Below, in pieces: positions 17,396-26,778 of a stretch of 64,000 nucleotides of DNA; the first letter of the stretch is position 1, and each line of letters begins with the position of its first letter. A program made the position numbers and the translations under genes. The notes below the pieces were generated by a model, which saw only the letters and a program-made list of their open reading frames with translations, did not search any database and was not told the origin of the DNA. This stretch comes from HK1 sp965221725 (GTDB lineage: Bacteria; Pseudomonadota; Gammaproteobacteria; HK1): NCBI GenBank assembly GCA_965221725.1, contig OZ244909.1:3286001-3350000 (forward strand), in the 5' to 3' direction.

Positions 17396-18397
17396 TCAGC
17401 GTATCCTTGCTCGTTGTCGCCTCGCCTTCTCGCGGCGTCTCGCCACTTTCAGGTGTTCGATGCGCAGCCGCAGTTCGCCGCCCTGGAGTACCATCTCCTT
17501 CAGTGCTCGACGCAGCACGCGCTCCACTTCCGCGTGCGTGGCGTCCTTGAACCAGCCCTGCCCCGCAACATCGTCGATGGAGAACTCGCGGTGCACGCCC
17601 CGAAGCTTGACGCTCAGCAACCGTTTCAGTTGGGGGACAGTGGGCGGTTTGAGGAACAACACTTCCTCGAATCGCCGCCAGATGGCCGTGTCCAGCATGC
17701 TCTCGTGATTGGTGGAGGCGATGATCAGGCTTGGGCCTTCGTAAGCGTCGAACATCTGGAGGACAGCGTTGACGACCCGGCGAAGCTCCCCATGCTCCGA
17801 CGCATCCTCACGCTCCTTGCCCAGAGCGTCGAACTCGTCGAAGAGCGCAACCATGGGGGATGCAGCCACGAAGTCGAACACCTTGCGGAGGTTGGCGGCG
17901 GTCTCGCCGAGGAAGGACGACACCACGCTGTCGGTGCGGACAATGGCAAGGGGTCGCCCGAGCTCGCTGGCGATGACTTCGGCGGTGAGCGTCTTGCCGC
18001 AACCCGACGGGCCGCACAGGAGCAGGCGGTCGCTCGCACGCAGTCCATGGGCTCTCAGCACCTCTTCGCGATTGTGCTCCCGGAGGATTTCCCTGACGGC
18101 AGACACGTTCTCCGGGGACAGCACGATGTCCTCAAGTCCTCGAACCGGCTCGCGGACCGACAGCAGAGGGATGCCCCGCTCCCGGTCCTCCGGGATGGTG
18201 GCGGTCAGGTTCCGCAGCGCCGGAGAGGACGGGGGGTGGGAGCGGCCATACAGAATGGATTCGAGGTCGCTGGCCAGCAGATGGTGCTGCTTCTGTCGCT
18301 CGTCGGCGATCATCTGCTTCGCCACGCCGCGAAAGGCATCAAGGTTCCCTTCCGCGCCGGAGCGGATGAGACGTCGAAGCAATTTGCCGTTCGACAC
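17396..18397 (-). CDS. ietA: AAA+ ATPase, IetA-like
   Basis: This 333-residue classical AAA ATPase has Walker A G-P-S-G-C-G-K-T (about 130), Walker B V-A-L-F-D-E-F-D-A-L (about 182), sensor 1 I-I-A-S-T-N-H-E and an arginine finger in W-R-R-F-E. The start is a GTG at 18397. Directly upstream of the subtilase, it matches the ietAS arrangement, in which the ATPase restrains or loads the protease. It follows the TIR gene after 47 bp. A general AAA unfoldase is the alternative, but the neighbour makes the ietAS reading preferable. Confidence 0.8.
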   Translation of the reverse strand: MSNGKLLRRLIRSGAEGNLDAFRGVAKQMIADERQKQHHLLASDLESILYGRSHPPSSPALRNLTATIPEDRERGIPLLSVREPVRGLEDIVLSPENVSAVREILREHNREEVLRAHGLRASDRLLLCGPSGCGKTLTAEVIASELGRPLAIVRTDSVVSSFLGETAANLRKVFDFVAASPMVALFDEFDALGKEREDASEHGELRRVVNAVLQMFDAYEGPSLIIASTNHESMLDTAIWRRFEEVLFLKPPTVPQLKRLLSVKLRGVHREFSIDDVAGQGWFKDATHAEVERVLRRALKEMVLQGGELRLRIEHLKVARRREKARRQRARIR

Positions 18398-18444
18398 GTT
18401 CAGCTCACTCGGCTATTGCTTGCCACTGTTGAATCCGCACTCCC

Positions 18445-18888
18445 TTAGCGACCGGCAACTCGTGCGGCGAGCTCTATCCAGTTACCCATATTCTGGTAGC
18501 CGTTGTCCTTGTTCCAGAGGTAGAACCGATAACCATTGGGTATTTGACCGCAGCGATCCGATGTATTTCCAGATAAATTTTTTATTTTACTGATGTCTAC
18601 ACCGAGTAATCCATTACCCTTGTTCTCGCTTTGTTCGATTTCGTACCGAACGTACTTGCTATCGCAAGTATGAGATCCTACCAGGACAACCGTGACGGAC
18701 GTACCAACGAGCTGTTCTCTAATCCATCGCTTGATGGCCTCGTCTCCGCCTCGTTTTACTTCCTCAAAAGCAACAGCATCCAGAAATCCTGCTGCTTCTT
18801 TGCCTTGTGTGACCCAACTATTGCGGACGACCATGGCGCGGGAAACGTCATGCTCGTATTCGAAACTGAAGAATACTTTGCGAATCAT
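18445..18888 (-). CDS. TIR-like domain protein of the ThsB family
   Basis: The 147-residue product is a single TIR-like domain. Its opening K-V-F-F-S-F-E-Y-E-H-D-x-x-R-A-x-x-V-R-N-S-W-V is characteristic of the MTH538/DUF1863 TIR-like family that includes the Thoeris sensor ThsB, which makes a cyclic ADP-ribose signal after infection. A second conserved block reads V-V-L-V-G-S-H-T-C-D-S-K-Y-V-R-Y-E-I. A clear ribosome site (AGGGAGA) precedes the ATG. No ThsA (SIR2-SLOG) gene is present; the neighbour is a three-pass membrane protein. Base composition is lower in G+C than the DISARM genes. Confidence 0.78.
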   Translation of the reverse strand: MIRKVFFSFEYEHDVSRAMVVRNSWVTQGKEAAGFLDAVAFEEVKRGGDEAIKRWIREQLVGTSVTVVLVGSHTCDSKYVRYEIEQSENKGNGLLGVDISKIKNLSGNTSDRCGQIPNGYRFYLWNKDNGYQNMGNWIELAARVAGR

Positions 18889-18909
18889 CGCAGCAATCTC
18901 CCTCTAATG

Positions 18910-19311
18910 TTAGCTGACAGCTACGGTCAGCGTGATGATGGTGATAGCAAGAGCACCATAAAAAGATATAAGAGTTCTCGATAGTGCAGCGTCCAACCAG
19001 GTTCGAATGCAGCTCGTTTTGTACGCAGCGGTATCCATCGAAAAATCGATCGCGCTCTCGTCCAAACTCCGAACATGATCATAGAGCGATCGGAACAAAC
19101 GTTCCTGGCACAGGAAGTATCCATCGAGACCCCAGAAGAAGAATACGGGAACGAGGCCGATATACATGAAGCTGCCTGGTCCTTCCCGGGCGAGCAAGAC
19201 GAAGAGGGCAGCGACGAGAACCACGGCCCATCCTTTCATCCGAAATGAATCGGAAGCGAGGCGGTTGACCACGCCCTGGATGAATTCGAGGTGCTTAAGC
19301 TTCGGATCCAT
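18910..19311 (-). CDS. Small three-pass membrane protein paired with the TIR protein
   Basis: The 133-residue protein has hydrophobic segments near residues 26-42 (G-W-A-V-V-L-V-A-A-L-F), 48-66 (Y-I-G-L-V-P-V-F-F-F-W) and at the C-terminus (A-L-A-I-T-I-I-T-L-T-V). The start at 19311 is chosen for its GGAGGG ribosome site; it overlaps the end of drmMI by 17 bp. The next gene encodes a ThsB-like TIR protein, so a plausible role is the membrane effector or anchor of a two-gene TIR system. I cannot assign a named family. Composition is AT-richer than drmMI. Confidence 0.65.
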   Translation of the reverse strand: MDPKLKHLEFIQGVVNRLASDSFRMKGWAVVLVAALFVLLAREGPGSFMYIGLVPVFFFWGLDGYFLCQERLFRSLYDHVRSLDESAIDFSMDTAAYKTSCIRTWLDAALSRTLISFYGALAITIITLTVAVS

Positions 19312-22300
19312 CAGGATTCCCTCCGGAGGCGGCTCCGTCCGAGGTTCTCTCGTCCCAGAGTGTATCCGGTTCAGACGCAGCAGCGGGAACGCCCCGGAAA
19401 GAGCGGGCTCGAGATCGGCGCGTGCCAATCCTCGGGGCTTCCGTGTGATCGCGGCCTTCCGCCCGCTGCTCCGCTTCGAACTGCTCCGCGTTCAACGCGA
19501 GCAGGCGGGCGAGGACTTCATCCCGGATCTCGTCGGGCCAGCGGTAGCGCCAGGGTTTCTTCCGGGTGCCCCATGATTCCTCGTCGATCTCGTAGTCGAG
19601 GAGGAATTCGCAGTCGGTGGGGATGTCGGTCCAGCCGTAGGCGTCGAGGACGGCGCGATCCATGGCGGTGTGCAGGTCACGGAGTGTGGCGATGTCGGAG
19701 TCGGTTTCGTCGGGGTCGTGAAAGCGGTTATAGGTTCTGGTCAAACCCTCGTCGTGCCGGACCATCAGATCCGCGCGGTGACGGTAGTAGTCGGCGCCGG
19801 CGCGTTCGAGATCGGGATGGGTGTGCCAGTCATCGTGAAACGGGAACGTTTCGAAGCAGTCGGAGGGGGTGTAGCGGAGATCGTCCTTCATCGTCGGTCC
19901 CAGGAACGCCGACCATATCTGGTGAATGCGTGATTGCAGTACCGCAAAAGCGGAGTGGGTATCCAGCGGAAAAACGATCAGCGTATGACCAAACACCATC
20001 TGTGGGGACAAGAAAACCAGCGCCTGGACGTTGGATGTTTGAGGAATTGCAAGCACTCGATCCAAGTCGGCAATAGCAGCTTGTAGCTCCTTGGCGAGTG
20101 AACCGTACTGCCACCAGAACGCGGCGCGTTTTCTTCCGATAGCGTTCCTGGTGAGTTTGGCGCGTTCTGGCCTCACCCTATCCTCGACGATCGCCAGCAA
20201 CTCCGGCCAATCCGCCGCCACCGGCCCCGGATAGTCCATCGGCACGACGCCACTTCGCAGCCACTCGCGGCGCCGTTCATCCTCTGCCCCAGTCCACAAT
20301 TCCCCCATGTCCTCCCGCCGCAACGGCCAGTCCCGGAAGTTGATGACGTACCGGTGGTGGGCGTGGGTCGGGCTCGTGTTCACCTCCTCGCCGCCGATGT
20401 ACGGAAAGATCGCCTCCCGATTGCGAGGCTCTTCCGCGATGAGCCGGTGCATCTCGGCGATGGGCGTGGCGACCCCTTTCGTGTCGGTATCGTCGAACGT
20501 GAAACCCATTCCCAGAACGTAGCTGCCCACGAAGCTCTTGCCCGCATTCGCCTTCAGCCGCGCCGGATCATCGTGCCCGCCCCGGTGGAAGAGAAACGCG
20601 GTAATCGTGTCCACCGCCTCCCCATCGAGGCGCTTCACCCCCGGAAAGCGCCCCTTGTGCACATGAAGCACGCTCACCACCACCGCTGCGAGTCCCGGCC
20701 ACTTCACGCGCCGCTGGGCCTCGTAGATCTCCCCGCCGTTGTTGCAGATCCAGCGCAGGCCCGTCGAGCGTGTATCCCCTTGGGCGATGGTGTTGGTCGC
20801 GATCAGCCCGGCCGTGCCGCCGGTGCGCAGCAGTCCGAATGCGCGGCGGAAGAAGTGGGCGACGAGATCGGCGTTGCCGTGGCTCTCCTCGTGCACCTGC
20901 TTGAGCCAGTCCGGATAGCCGGCGACATTGGCCGCGGCGACGGCGTTCTTGCCGGCGAACGGCGGGTTCCCCACCACCGCATCGAACCCCGGGTTCTCCC
21001 GGTCGAACACCTCCGGGAACTCGATCTCCCAGTGAAACGGCGCGAGCGGCGGCTCGTTGCGCCGGATCTCCTCGATCCAGCCCAGATAGCGGGGCGTCTC
21101 ATCTCGCTCCACCGCGTCGGCGAGCTGCCTCCGAAGATCTTCGCGCTGCCTCGGCTTCGACCCCTCGAAGAACGCGGCGAGCGCCAAGTCACCGAGCAGA
21201 CGCACGTTCTCGGTCTCTCGTCTCGAATCGTCGCAGAGGTGTCGAAGTTCCAGCTCGGATACCGAATCGTCTGCCTCCCGGATGCGCCGGCGCAGTTCCC
21301 GCGCCCTTGCCAACCACTCGCGCGCCCGCATCGCCTCGAATCCGGCCTGGAACGGTTGAGCGTCGTCCTTCCAGTGGAACGCTTCGAGCTGCCTCCGGGA
21401 GAGCCCGACCAGCGCATCTCCGGGGCGGAGGGCGTGGTCGAGGAAAGTGAGGGGGTGGTCCTTCGCCAGGGTAACGAGCCACAGCGACAGCTTGGCGAGG
21501 TCGACCGCCTTGGGGTTGCGATCCACGCCGTAGAGGCAGCGCTGGGCGATCTGGCGGCGGGCAAAGATGATTTCATTCTCGTCCGGCGGAATCTCGGGCA
21601 TGGCGTCGTGAGCCTGCCACGCCTCGACCAGCGCATCGCCGAGCTGGCGGCATGCTTCGACCAGGAAGGCCCCGGAGCCCATGGCGGGGTCGCAGACCTT
21701 GAGATCGAGGATCTGCTCGGCGCGGAGCGGACCATTCCCTTCGGTGCGCAGGCGCTCGAAGATCGGCGCGAGTGCAGTCCGCACAATCGGCTCGGTGAGC
21801 TCGCGGGGCGTGTAGTGCGACCCCGACCTGCGCCGCTCCTCGTTAGGTTGCAGCACCATGGCGCCCTCGGGCACGAGGTCCGGGGTCGCATTCCGATCGA
21901 TGACCGGGTCGAGGGCGGCGTGGAGCGCCTCCATGGTATCGGCGTCGCGCACCGCCTGCAGTTGCCCACCCGTCAGCTTGCGATCGGTTTGGTCCTTCAA
22001 CCACTTGACGCGATCGGGGGGCGCCTGGTCGAGCAGCGTGCCGAGATTGATCGCGGCTGGCGCGCCCTGCTTCTTCGCTGCCTTGATGGCGACGGTGAGA
22101 CCTCTGGCCGTCTCCAGACGGAAGCCCATCATCGTCTCGTAGACCGAGCCGACATGCTCGACATCCAGCGCACGGTACGAGATGCGCTCGCCGTCGAGCA
22201 CGATGAGCTTCTCCAGCACCCGATAAACGGTGCCGTCAGGAACCCGGGGCGGATCGATGCGTTGATCGATCTGCCGGACGTCATCCTCGCCGCGCCCCTC

Positions 22301-23614
22301 CAGAAAACGATACCGGTCGGGGTCGAAGAGGGCGCCGTGACGCGGAGGGAGCTGCATCACCCCCGCCCTGGCCCCGTCGTGGACCATGCGAAACAGGGCG
22401 AGAAGCTGGGCGTATCCGCCGAAGCGCTGGTCCATGGTGTCCGGGTGGAGCGCCGCGTCTTCGCGCAGCCGCTCGTGGAGCCCGGCGAGTGAGTAGGCGC
22501 CGAGAAAGGTCTCGTCCTGCGGCAGCATGTCTCGCTCCTCGGCGTAGAGCAGGAACACGAGCCGCAGCACCACGGTAAGCAGCCCGCGGTAGACCTCGTC
22601 GGGGTTCTCCGCGAGCGGTTCGCGCAGAAGCGTCCCCTGGGAGGTGTCATGCGCGGCCTGGAATCCGCGCAGCAACTCGTAGAGCGCGTGCAGGACCTGC
22701 TCGGCGAGGCGCTCGCTCACCTCGTTCTGGTACTTGCGGCTGTCCTCGAGCAGGGCGGCGAGGCGTTTCTCGCGCGGCACGCTCAGGAGCCGGGTCTGGC
22801 CGAGGAGCAGGCGCATCGCGGTCGAGATCGGTCGACCGGCGGTGATGAGCATGTCCGCAACGCGAAAGTCGAGCCAGCCGGAGCTTTCGCCCCATGGCGC
22901 CGAAATGAGGCGAAGGACGGCGCCGTTGAAGAGCAGTCCCGCCGCGACGCCGGTATGGCGCAGGAGGCGTTCCATGCGGCCGTGGGGTGAGGCTTCGATG
23001 CTGCCGTTCGCCCGTGAACGGCCGCGCGTCACGCGGTCGAAGTTCTCGCCCGGCTCGCAGACGCAAACGAGAAGCTGCCAGGGCGATGCATCGTTTGCCG
23101 TGCGGTCGTCAGGTTCGGCGCCCGGACGGACCGGCTGCGGATACCCGCCCGGATCGGTGGCGCCGCAAGCCGCCCCGTCCTCTCGCACCGCGGAAACCGG
23201 TCGTTGCGAGGAACCCGGCGGCCTCGCGGCGGAACGTCGTAATGGTTCCGCCCGGACCGCGAAATCCGGGCGCAGAACCTCGCCTCCGTCGGGAAGCACC
23301 GTTTCCAGTTCGGCCGGAATCGGAGCTTCGTCAGTGCCCGCGTAGCCGGCTGGCGAGAAATTCCACCCCAGCACCGAGCGTGCGAACGAGCGAAAGTCCG
23401 GCAGCCGGGGGTCGGCGTCCGGGGCGCCTAAGGCGGCATCGCGTCCCCGCTCCTCCACGCACCCGCGGAGCAATTGCTGTCCTTCGGCGTCACGCCGATT
23501 CAGCAGCGCGCCCGCCTTGACGAGGGCCGGCGCGGAGATCACCAGTCCGGTGGGGCGGACGAACCCGATCCACTCCAGATGGGCGGCGATCTGGGGGTCG
23601 AGTCGGGCCATCAT
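19295..23614 (-). CDS. drmMI: DISARM adenine-N6 DNA methyltransferase DrmMI
   Basis: DrmMI is the large Eco57I-like N6-adenine methyltransferase of class 1 DISARM; it marks host DNA. The 1439-residue product shows motif I D-P-A-M-G-S-G-A-F-L (about residue 641) and catalytic motif IV N-P-P-F (about 885), followed by a target-recognition region. Near residues 120-180 there is a poorly conserved, proline- and glycine-rich stretch, apparently an insertion. The stop (TAA at 19295) overlaps the next gene by 17 bp. The gap to the upstream ribbon-helix-helix gene is about 95 bp. Confidence 0.9.
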   Translation of the reverse strand: MMARLDPQIAAHLEWIGFVRPTGLVISAPALVKAGALLNRRDAEGQQLLRGCVEERGRDAALGAPDADPRLPDFRSFARSVLGWNFSPAGYAGTDEAPIPAELETVLPDGGEVLRPDFAVRAEPLRRSAARPPGSSQRPVSAVREDGAACGATDPGGYPQPVRPGAEPDDRTANDASPWQLLVCVCEPGENFDRVTRGRSRANGSIEASPHGRMERLLRHTGVAAGLLFNGAVLRLISAPWGESSGWLDFRVADMLITAGRPISTAMRLLLGQTRLLSVPREKRLAALLEDSRKYQNEVSERLAEQVLHALYELLRGFQAAHDTSQGTLLREPLAENPDEVYRGLLTVVLRLVFLLYAEERDMLPQDETFLGAYSLAGLHERLREDAALHPDTMDQRFGGYAQLLALFRMVHDGARAGVMQLPPRHGALFDPDRYRFLEGRGEDDVRQIDQRIDPPRVPDGTVYRVLEKLIVLDGERISYRALDVEHVGSVYETMMGFRLETARGLTVAIKAAKKQGAPAAINLGTLLDQAPPDRVKWLKDQTDRKLTGGQLQAVRDADTMEALHAALDPVIDRNATPDLVPEGAMVLQPNEERRRSGSHYTPRELTEPIVRTALAPIFERLRTEGNGPLRAEQILDLKVCDPAMGSGAFLVEACRQLGDALVEAWQAHDAMPEIPPDENEIIFARRQIAQRCLYGVDRNPKAVDLAKLSLWLVTLAKDHPLTFLDHALRPGDALVGLSRRQLEAFHWKDDAQPFQAGFEAMRAREWLARARELRRRIREADDSVSELELRHLCDDSRRETENVRLLGDLALAAFFEGSKPRQREDLRRQLADAVERDETPRYLGWIEEIRRNEPPLAPFHWEIEFPEVFDRENPGFDAVVGNPPFAGKNAVAAANVAGYPDWLKQVHEESHGNADLVAHFFRRAFGLLRTGGTAGLIATNTIAQGDTRSTGLRWICNNGGEIYEAQRRVKWPGLAAVVVSVLHVHKGRFPGVKRLDGEAVDTITAFLFHRGGHDDPARLKANAGKSFVGSYVLGMGFTFDDTDTKGVATPIAEMHRLIAEEPRNREAIFPYIGGEEVNTSPTHAHHRYVINFRDWPLRREDMGELWTGAEDERRREWLRSGVVPMDYPGPVAADWPELLAIVEDRVRPERAKLTRNAIGRKRAAFWWQYGSLAKELQAAIADLDRVLAIPQTSNVQALVFLSPQMVFGHTLIVFPLDTHSAFAVLQSRIHQIWSAFLGPTMKDDLRYTPSDCFETFPFHDDWHTHPDLERAGADYYRHRADLMVRHDEGLTRTYNRFHDPDETDSDIATLRDLHTAMDRAVLDAYGWTDIPTDCEFLLDYEIDEESWGTRKKPWRYRWPDEIRDEVLARLLALNAEQFEAEQRAEGRDHTEAPRIGTRRSRARSFRGVPAAASEPDTLWDERTSDGAASGGNPDGSEA

Positions 23615-23708
23615 CTACGCCGGGGCGAGCAATGAAATGATGTGAAGCCTCGTTCGCATCGGGTATTGCAACGATGAGGGCTCGTATCAGCGACGATGGT
23701 TGGTGACG

Positions 23709-23966
23709 CTACGACGCGCACCCTGGGCCGCGGGCCTTGTCCAGCAACCGCTGGCTGGTCGCCAGATCGGAGCGTCCGCTACGGACGGCGCCGACGAGAT
23801 CGCCCGCCAGCCCGGCACAGGTCGGTGACGCGGCTTCGGCGTCGCGGACCAACACGTTCTCGATGATTTCCCGTACGAGGGAAGATCGAGTCACGTTGCG
23901 CCGTCGCGCCTCACTCGTCAGCGTGGCGTGGAGTTCGGCTGGCAGATTGAGGATCAGGACGCTCAT
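23709..23966 (-). CDS. Ribbon-helix-helix (CopG/Arc-like) protein
   Basis: The 85-residue protein opens with a beta strand (V-L-I-L-N-L-P-A-E-L) followed by two helices with R-R-R-N-V-T-R-S-S-L-V-R-E, the fold of antitoxin-type ribbon-helix-helix DNA-binding proteins. No PIN or other toxin ORF follows; the next gene is drmMI. It could be an orphan antitoxin or a local repressor of the methylase part of the island. The 225 bp upstream (23967-24191) hold no gene I can support. Confidence 0.65.
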   Translation of the reverse strand: MSVLILNLPAELHATLTSEARRRNVTRSSLVREIIENVLVRDAEAASPTCAGLAGDLVGAVRSGRSDLATSQRLLDKARGPGCAS

Positions 23967-24191
23967 GGGAGGATGGTAAGTCGGTCACTCACGCGTCGCC
24001 ATATGCGTCTCGTCCGTAGCCGTAGTGCCTTCACGCCTGTGCAGGGAGTACCGATCTCGCCGGTAGGAGAGCCCTTGGGTGTCAGGTTCCTCGCTACACG
24101 GAGACATGGGAAGGGGTCGAGCTCCATACTCTCCGACAGAGGGCGGCCGGTGTAGGCTACGCAGATTGTGGCCACGGTGCTCGATGTCCCG

Positions 24192-25019
24192 TCAAATGCC
24201 AACGACCGCCGGTGTGGCTGAAGTCTCATCCTCGAAACTCACCCAATCGGCGTCGAATCTCTGGTATGGCTCAATGTCCGCCAAGGTAATTTCATCGGCT
24301 CCCAGGACTTCGACGCCATCACACTCGATGCCGGGCTCGAACTGGTTCCAGAATGCCTCGACCTCCTCCTCGATCTCGATCCGCTTCCTGGCCCAGTCGG
24401 CCTCCCCTCGTTTCAGGTGTGGAACGGCGAGGACGAAATTGCACTTGTATGGCGCGTTTGCCGGAAGCTCGTCGAGCGTGCTGAGCCGGAGGTATACGCC
24501 CTGTATCCACTCGCTGTGCTTTCGCAGAAGCCTCTGCCAGTCCTTCAGCTTCGAGCGCCAGCGCTGGTCGAACCCTGTCGGGAAGGCCGCCCGGATGTAC
24601 CGTTTGGCGAGCCATTCCGCGACCAGCCGACGCTCCTTGTCCGGGAGGCACCGCGCTGGGGACTCCTGCATCAGCAAGTCTCGCGGGATCGCCCATCGAT
24701 CGTGGACACCGCATGACAGAACGACCGGGGTCTCCCGCGCTTCGATTGCAAGCTGAAGCGTTCGCGGGTTTCTGCCCCATGACTGGTGCCGATCTACTTT
24801 CCCGGTGACAGCAGCCCTCAGCCGCAGGACCTCGACAACAGGCTCCTTGTCGATGCTGACGTTGACGACATCGCAGTCGTGGCTGGTCAGCACCAGCCAG
24901 TCGGAACTGTCCACGTCCACCGTTCGGGGAGCGTACTCCTTCGCGAGCTTTGCCAGCGCGTCTCCCAGGATTGCGCCTTGACGCCAGCCCTGCTTCGCTA
25001 TTTCCCCGCTGTCGAACAC
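24192..25019 (-). CDS. Hypothetical protein in TIGR04255/HTH trio
   Basis: I do not recognise this 275-residue family. It has no signal peptide or membrane segment. Noticeable features are W-L-V-L-T-S-H-D-C-D-V-V-N near residue 42 and an acidic helix E-I-E-E-E-V-E-A-F-W near 220. The likely start is GTG 25019, 11 bp after the HTH gene. Constant placement behind an XRE regulator and a TIGR04255 protein suggests a three-gene unit. Confidence 0.6.
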   Translation of the reverse strand: MFDSGEIAKQGWRQGAILGDALAKLAKEYAPRTVDVDSSDWLVLTSHDCDVVNVSIDKEPVVEVLRLRAAVTGKVDRHQSWGRNPRTLQLAIEARETPVVLSCGVHDRWAIPRDLLMQESPARCLPDKERRLVAEWLAKRYIRAAFPTGFDQRWRSKLKDWQRLLRKHSEWIQGVYLRLSTLDELPANAPYKCNFVLAVPHLKRGEADWARKRIEIEEEVEAFWNQFEPGIECDGVEVLGADEITLADIEPYQRFDADWVSFEDETSATPAVVGI

Positions 25020-25030
25020 CTCGCCATGCG

Positions 25031-25771
25031 CTACCGGTTCGGCCAGTCCCGGAGTGCCATGTTCCTGGCGAGCTGCTCTCTTCGCTGCTCTCGTCCAGGA
25101 TCTTCGAAGCCGAGATTTCGCAGCCGCTCTTCTCGGGCGGCTCTCCTTCGGGTTGCCGCGTCTCCGAGCGTCTGTACCTCTTCGATTACGCTGACGACAC
25201 GGTCTTCGTCGATCCGTTCCTCGGACAGCAACTCCAGAAGTGCCGGCCCGTCGAGATCCGTGGGCTGGCGGACGAACCGCGCGTTGAGTGGGCTGGTGCC
25301 TGAGGCCTGAGCCCTCACCATGCAGCGCAGCACGGAATGGAGCCGGTCGGTATTGGCCGGGTTGGGCTCCTTGCCGCTAAACCACTCGTAGAGGGCGGGA
25401 CGGCTCACCCGCAGGACTCGCGCGAGCTGGGACTTGTTCAGCGAGAGGGCCGCCCGCACCTCCTGCATCTGCTCGATCACGGAGAGCTGCAGGACATCGC
25501 GGAAGCCGAATGAATCGTGCGGTGCTCCCGATTCCGGCGCGGGCTCGACAGGCCGGAGTGCGACGACGCAGGGGCTCGATCCGACATGAAAGGAGAATGG
25601 ATCGTAATCGGAGTCGAGCGCGATGATGCCTCCGCTGCCGGAGTATGCGAGCCGTAGCATGATCTCCCGCAGGCTCTCCTGCACGCTGGCCATGGTGCGG
25701 GAGTCGTCCGCCAACATGGCATGCGCGCGTTTTGCGGCCTCGAAATCCGCGTAACTGATCGTCGGTGTCAT
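25031..25771 (-). CDS. XRE-type helix-turn-helix protein
   Basis: The 246-residue protein contains a helix-turn-helix around residues 105-140 (L-S-L-N-K-S-Q-L-A-R-V-L-R-V-S-R-P-A-L-Y-E-W). About 100 residues of unknown fold precede it and a charged helical tail follows. I chose the ATG at 25771 because it forms an ATGA overlap with the TIGR04255 stop; a GTG lies two codons upstream. It is probably the transcriptional regulator of its trio or a DNA-binding partner of the TIGR04255 protein. Confidence 0.7.
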   Translation of the reverse strand: MTPTISYADFEAAKRAHAMLADDSRTMASVQESLREIMLRLAYSGSGGIIALDSDYDPFSFHVGSSPCVVALRPVEPAPESGAPHDSFGFRDVLQLSVIEQMQEVRAALSLNKSQLARVLRVSRPALYEWFSGKEPNPANTDRLHSVLRCMVRAQASGTSPLNARFVRQPTDLDGPALLELLSEERIDEDRVVSVIEEVQTLGDAATRRRAAREERLRNLGFEDPGREQRREQLARNMALRDWPNR

Positions 25772-26586
25772 TTCCACACCTCGATTGCAGTCTCGGTCAC
25801 CACGTGTTTGTGGAAGGTCTCGATGATGTGATCGTGCATTTCGAATGCTCGCGCCACGACCCAGTCGGCATTCGGGTCGAAGGCACCCTCGATGTAGTGG
25901 TCCGTGTCGATTAGCGTGATCAACTCGCCTGGCTTTGCCCGGTCGGTGTATTTCGGTGCCCCGCCAATGAGGTCGGGAGGCAACGAGGCTCCCTGGTCGT
26001 TCTGGACGACCCGCACGATCATGGTGCCGGGGACATCACCCCCAACATGCGTTTTCCCCGTACTCTCGACGTGCAGCCGGTGGGTTCCCGCTCGAAAGAC
26101 CTCGTCTGCCGTGCCATGGAGGCCGGGTCGGAGATAGGTGCGGAAGTCCTCGCCTTCGCGTGGTTGGACGACATCGATGTACCGAAGCCCCACGCGCTGG
26201 ACGACGCCCAGACGTTCATGCTCGGTCGTCGAAAGGACCGTCCGGACGGCGTGCCGGAGCTTGTCGGCGAAGTTCTCGAATCGTTCGTAGGCGGTAGTCT
26301 GCAGGACGACACTGTCCTGCGTCACCACAACGCTCCAGGTCTCGTCCCTGGTTCGGTACTCCCACTGTTCCTGCTCGATCACCTGAACGGGAACCCCTGC
26401 GCCCAGACCGAAGTTGATCTGCTGGACCTTGCCGGCGCGCTCAACGGGAAAGCCGTACTGGCGAAATGCCTCTTGTATCTCCGGGATGTATTTGTCCATC
26501 TGGCGGATGGGACTGAATCGGACTTGACCCAGCACCAGCGTCAGGGGCTGTTGGGACAAGGGCACATACCGACACTTGCGTTCCAT
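25768..26586 (-). CDS. TIGR04255 family protein
   Basis: The 272-residue protein fits the sporadically distributed TIGR04255 family, whose function is unknown: P-L-T-L-V-L-G-Q-V-R-F near the start, a central R-V-G-L-R-Y-I-D-V-V and a C-terminal A-F-E-M-H-D-H-I-I-E-T-F. The start at 26586 follows AGGAGCAGG; an in-frame extension to 26718 lacks a site. It is coupled to the HTH gene by an ATGA overlap. The family is often seen in defence islands and phages. The 192 bp between it and drmD are empty. Confidence 0.72.
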   Translation of the reverse strand: MERKCRYVPLSQQPLTLVLGQVRFSPIRQMDKYIPEIQEAFRQYGFPVERAGKVQQINFGLGAGVPVQVIEQEQWEYRTRDETWSVVVTQDSVVLQTTAYERFENFADKLRHAVRTVLSTTEHERLGVVQRVGLRYIDVVQPREGEDFRTYLRPGLHGTADEVFRAGTHRLHVESTGKTHVGGDVPGTMIVRVVQNDQGASLPPDLIGGAPKYTDRAKPGELITLIDTDHYIEGAFDPNADWVVARAFEMHDHIIETFHKHVVTETAIEVWK

Positions 26587-26778
26587 GACCTGCTCCTGCT
26601 GCCCTTTACAGTGAATCTTACACTCGACTCGTGCATCTGGAACATCCTGGATGCAGTTGCCGGAATTCTCGGCTGCATCGTCAGTCAATCGACACTGAAT
26701 ACCGGGTGAGGCTGTCATCCATCAGCGGGATACAGTCGGCGGAACGCTGGCACAACGCGTTTCTCCGCCTGCCCACTC

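Noticed and set aside
18445..18888. Complete Thoeris system
   Set aside because: The TIR protein fits ThsB, but no SIR2-SLOG ThsA gene is present in the island.
20354..22492. 712-codon open frame on the plus strand
   Set aside because: It is antisense to drmMI, arginine/proline-rich and without recognisable domains.
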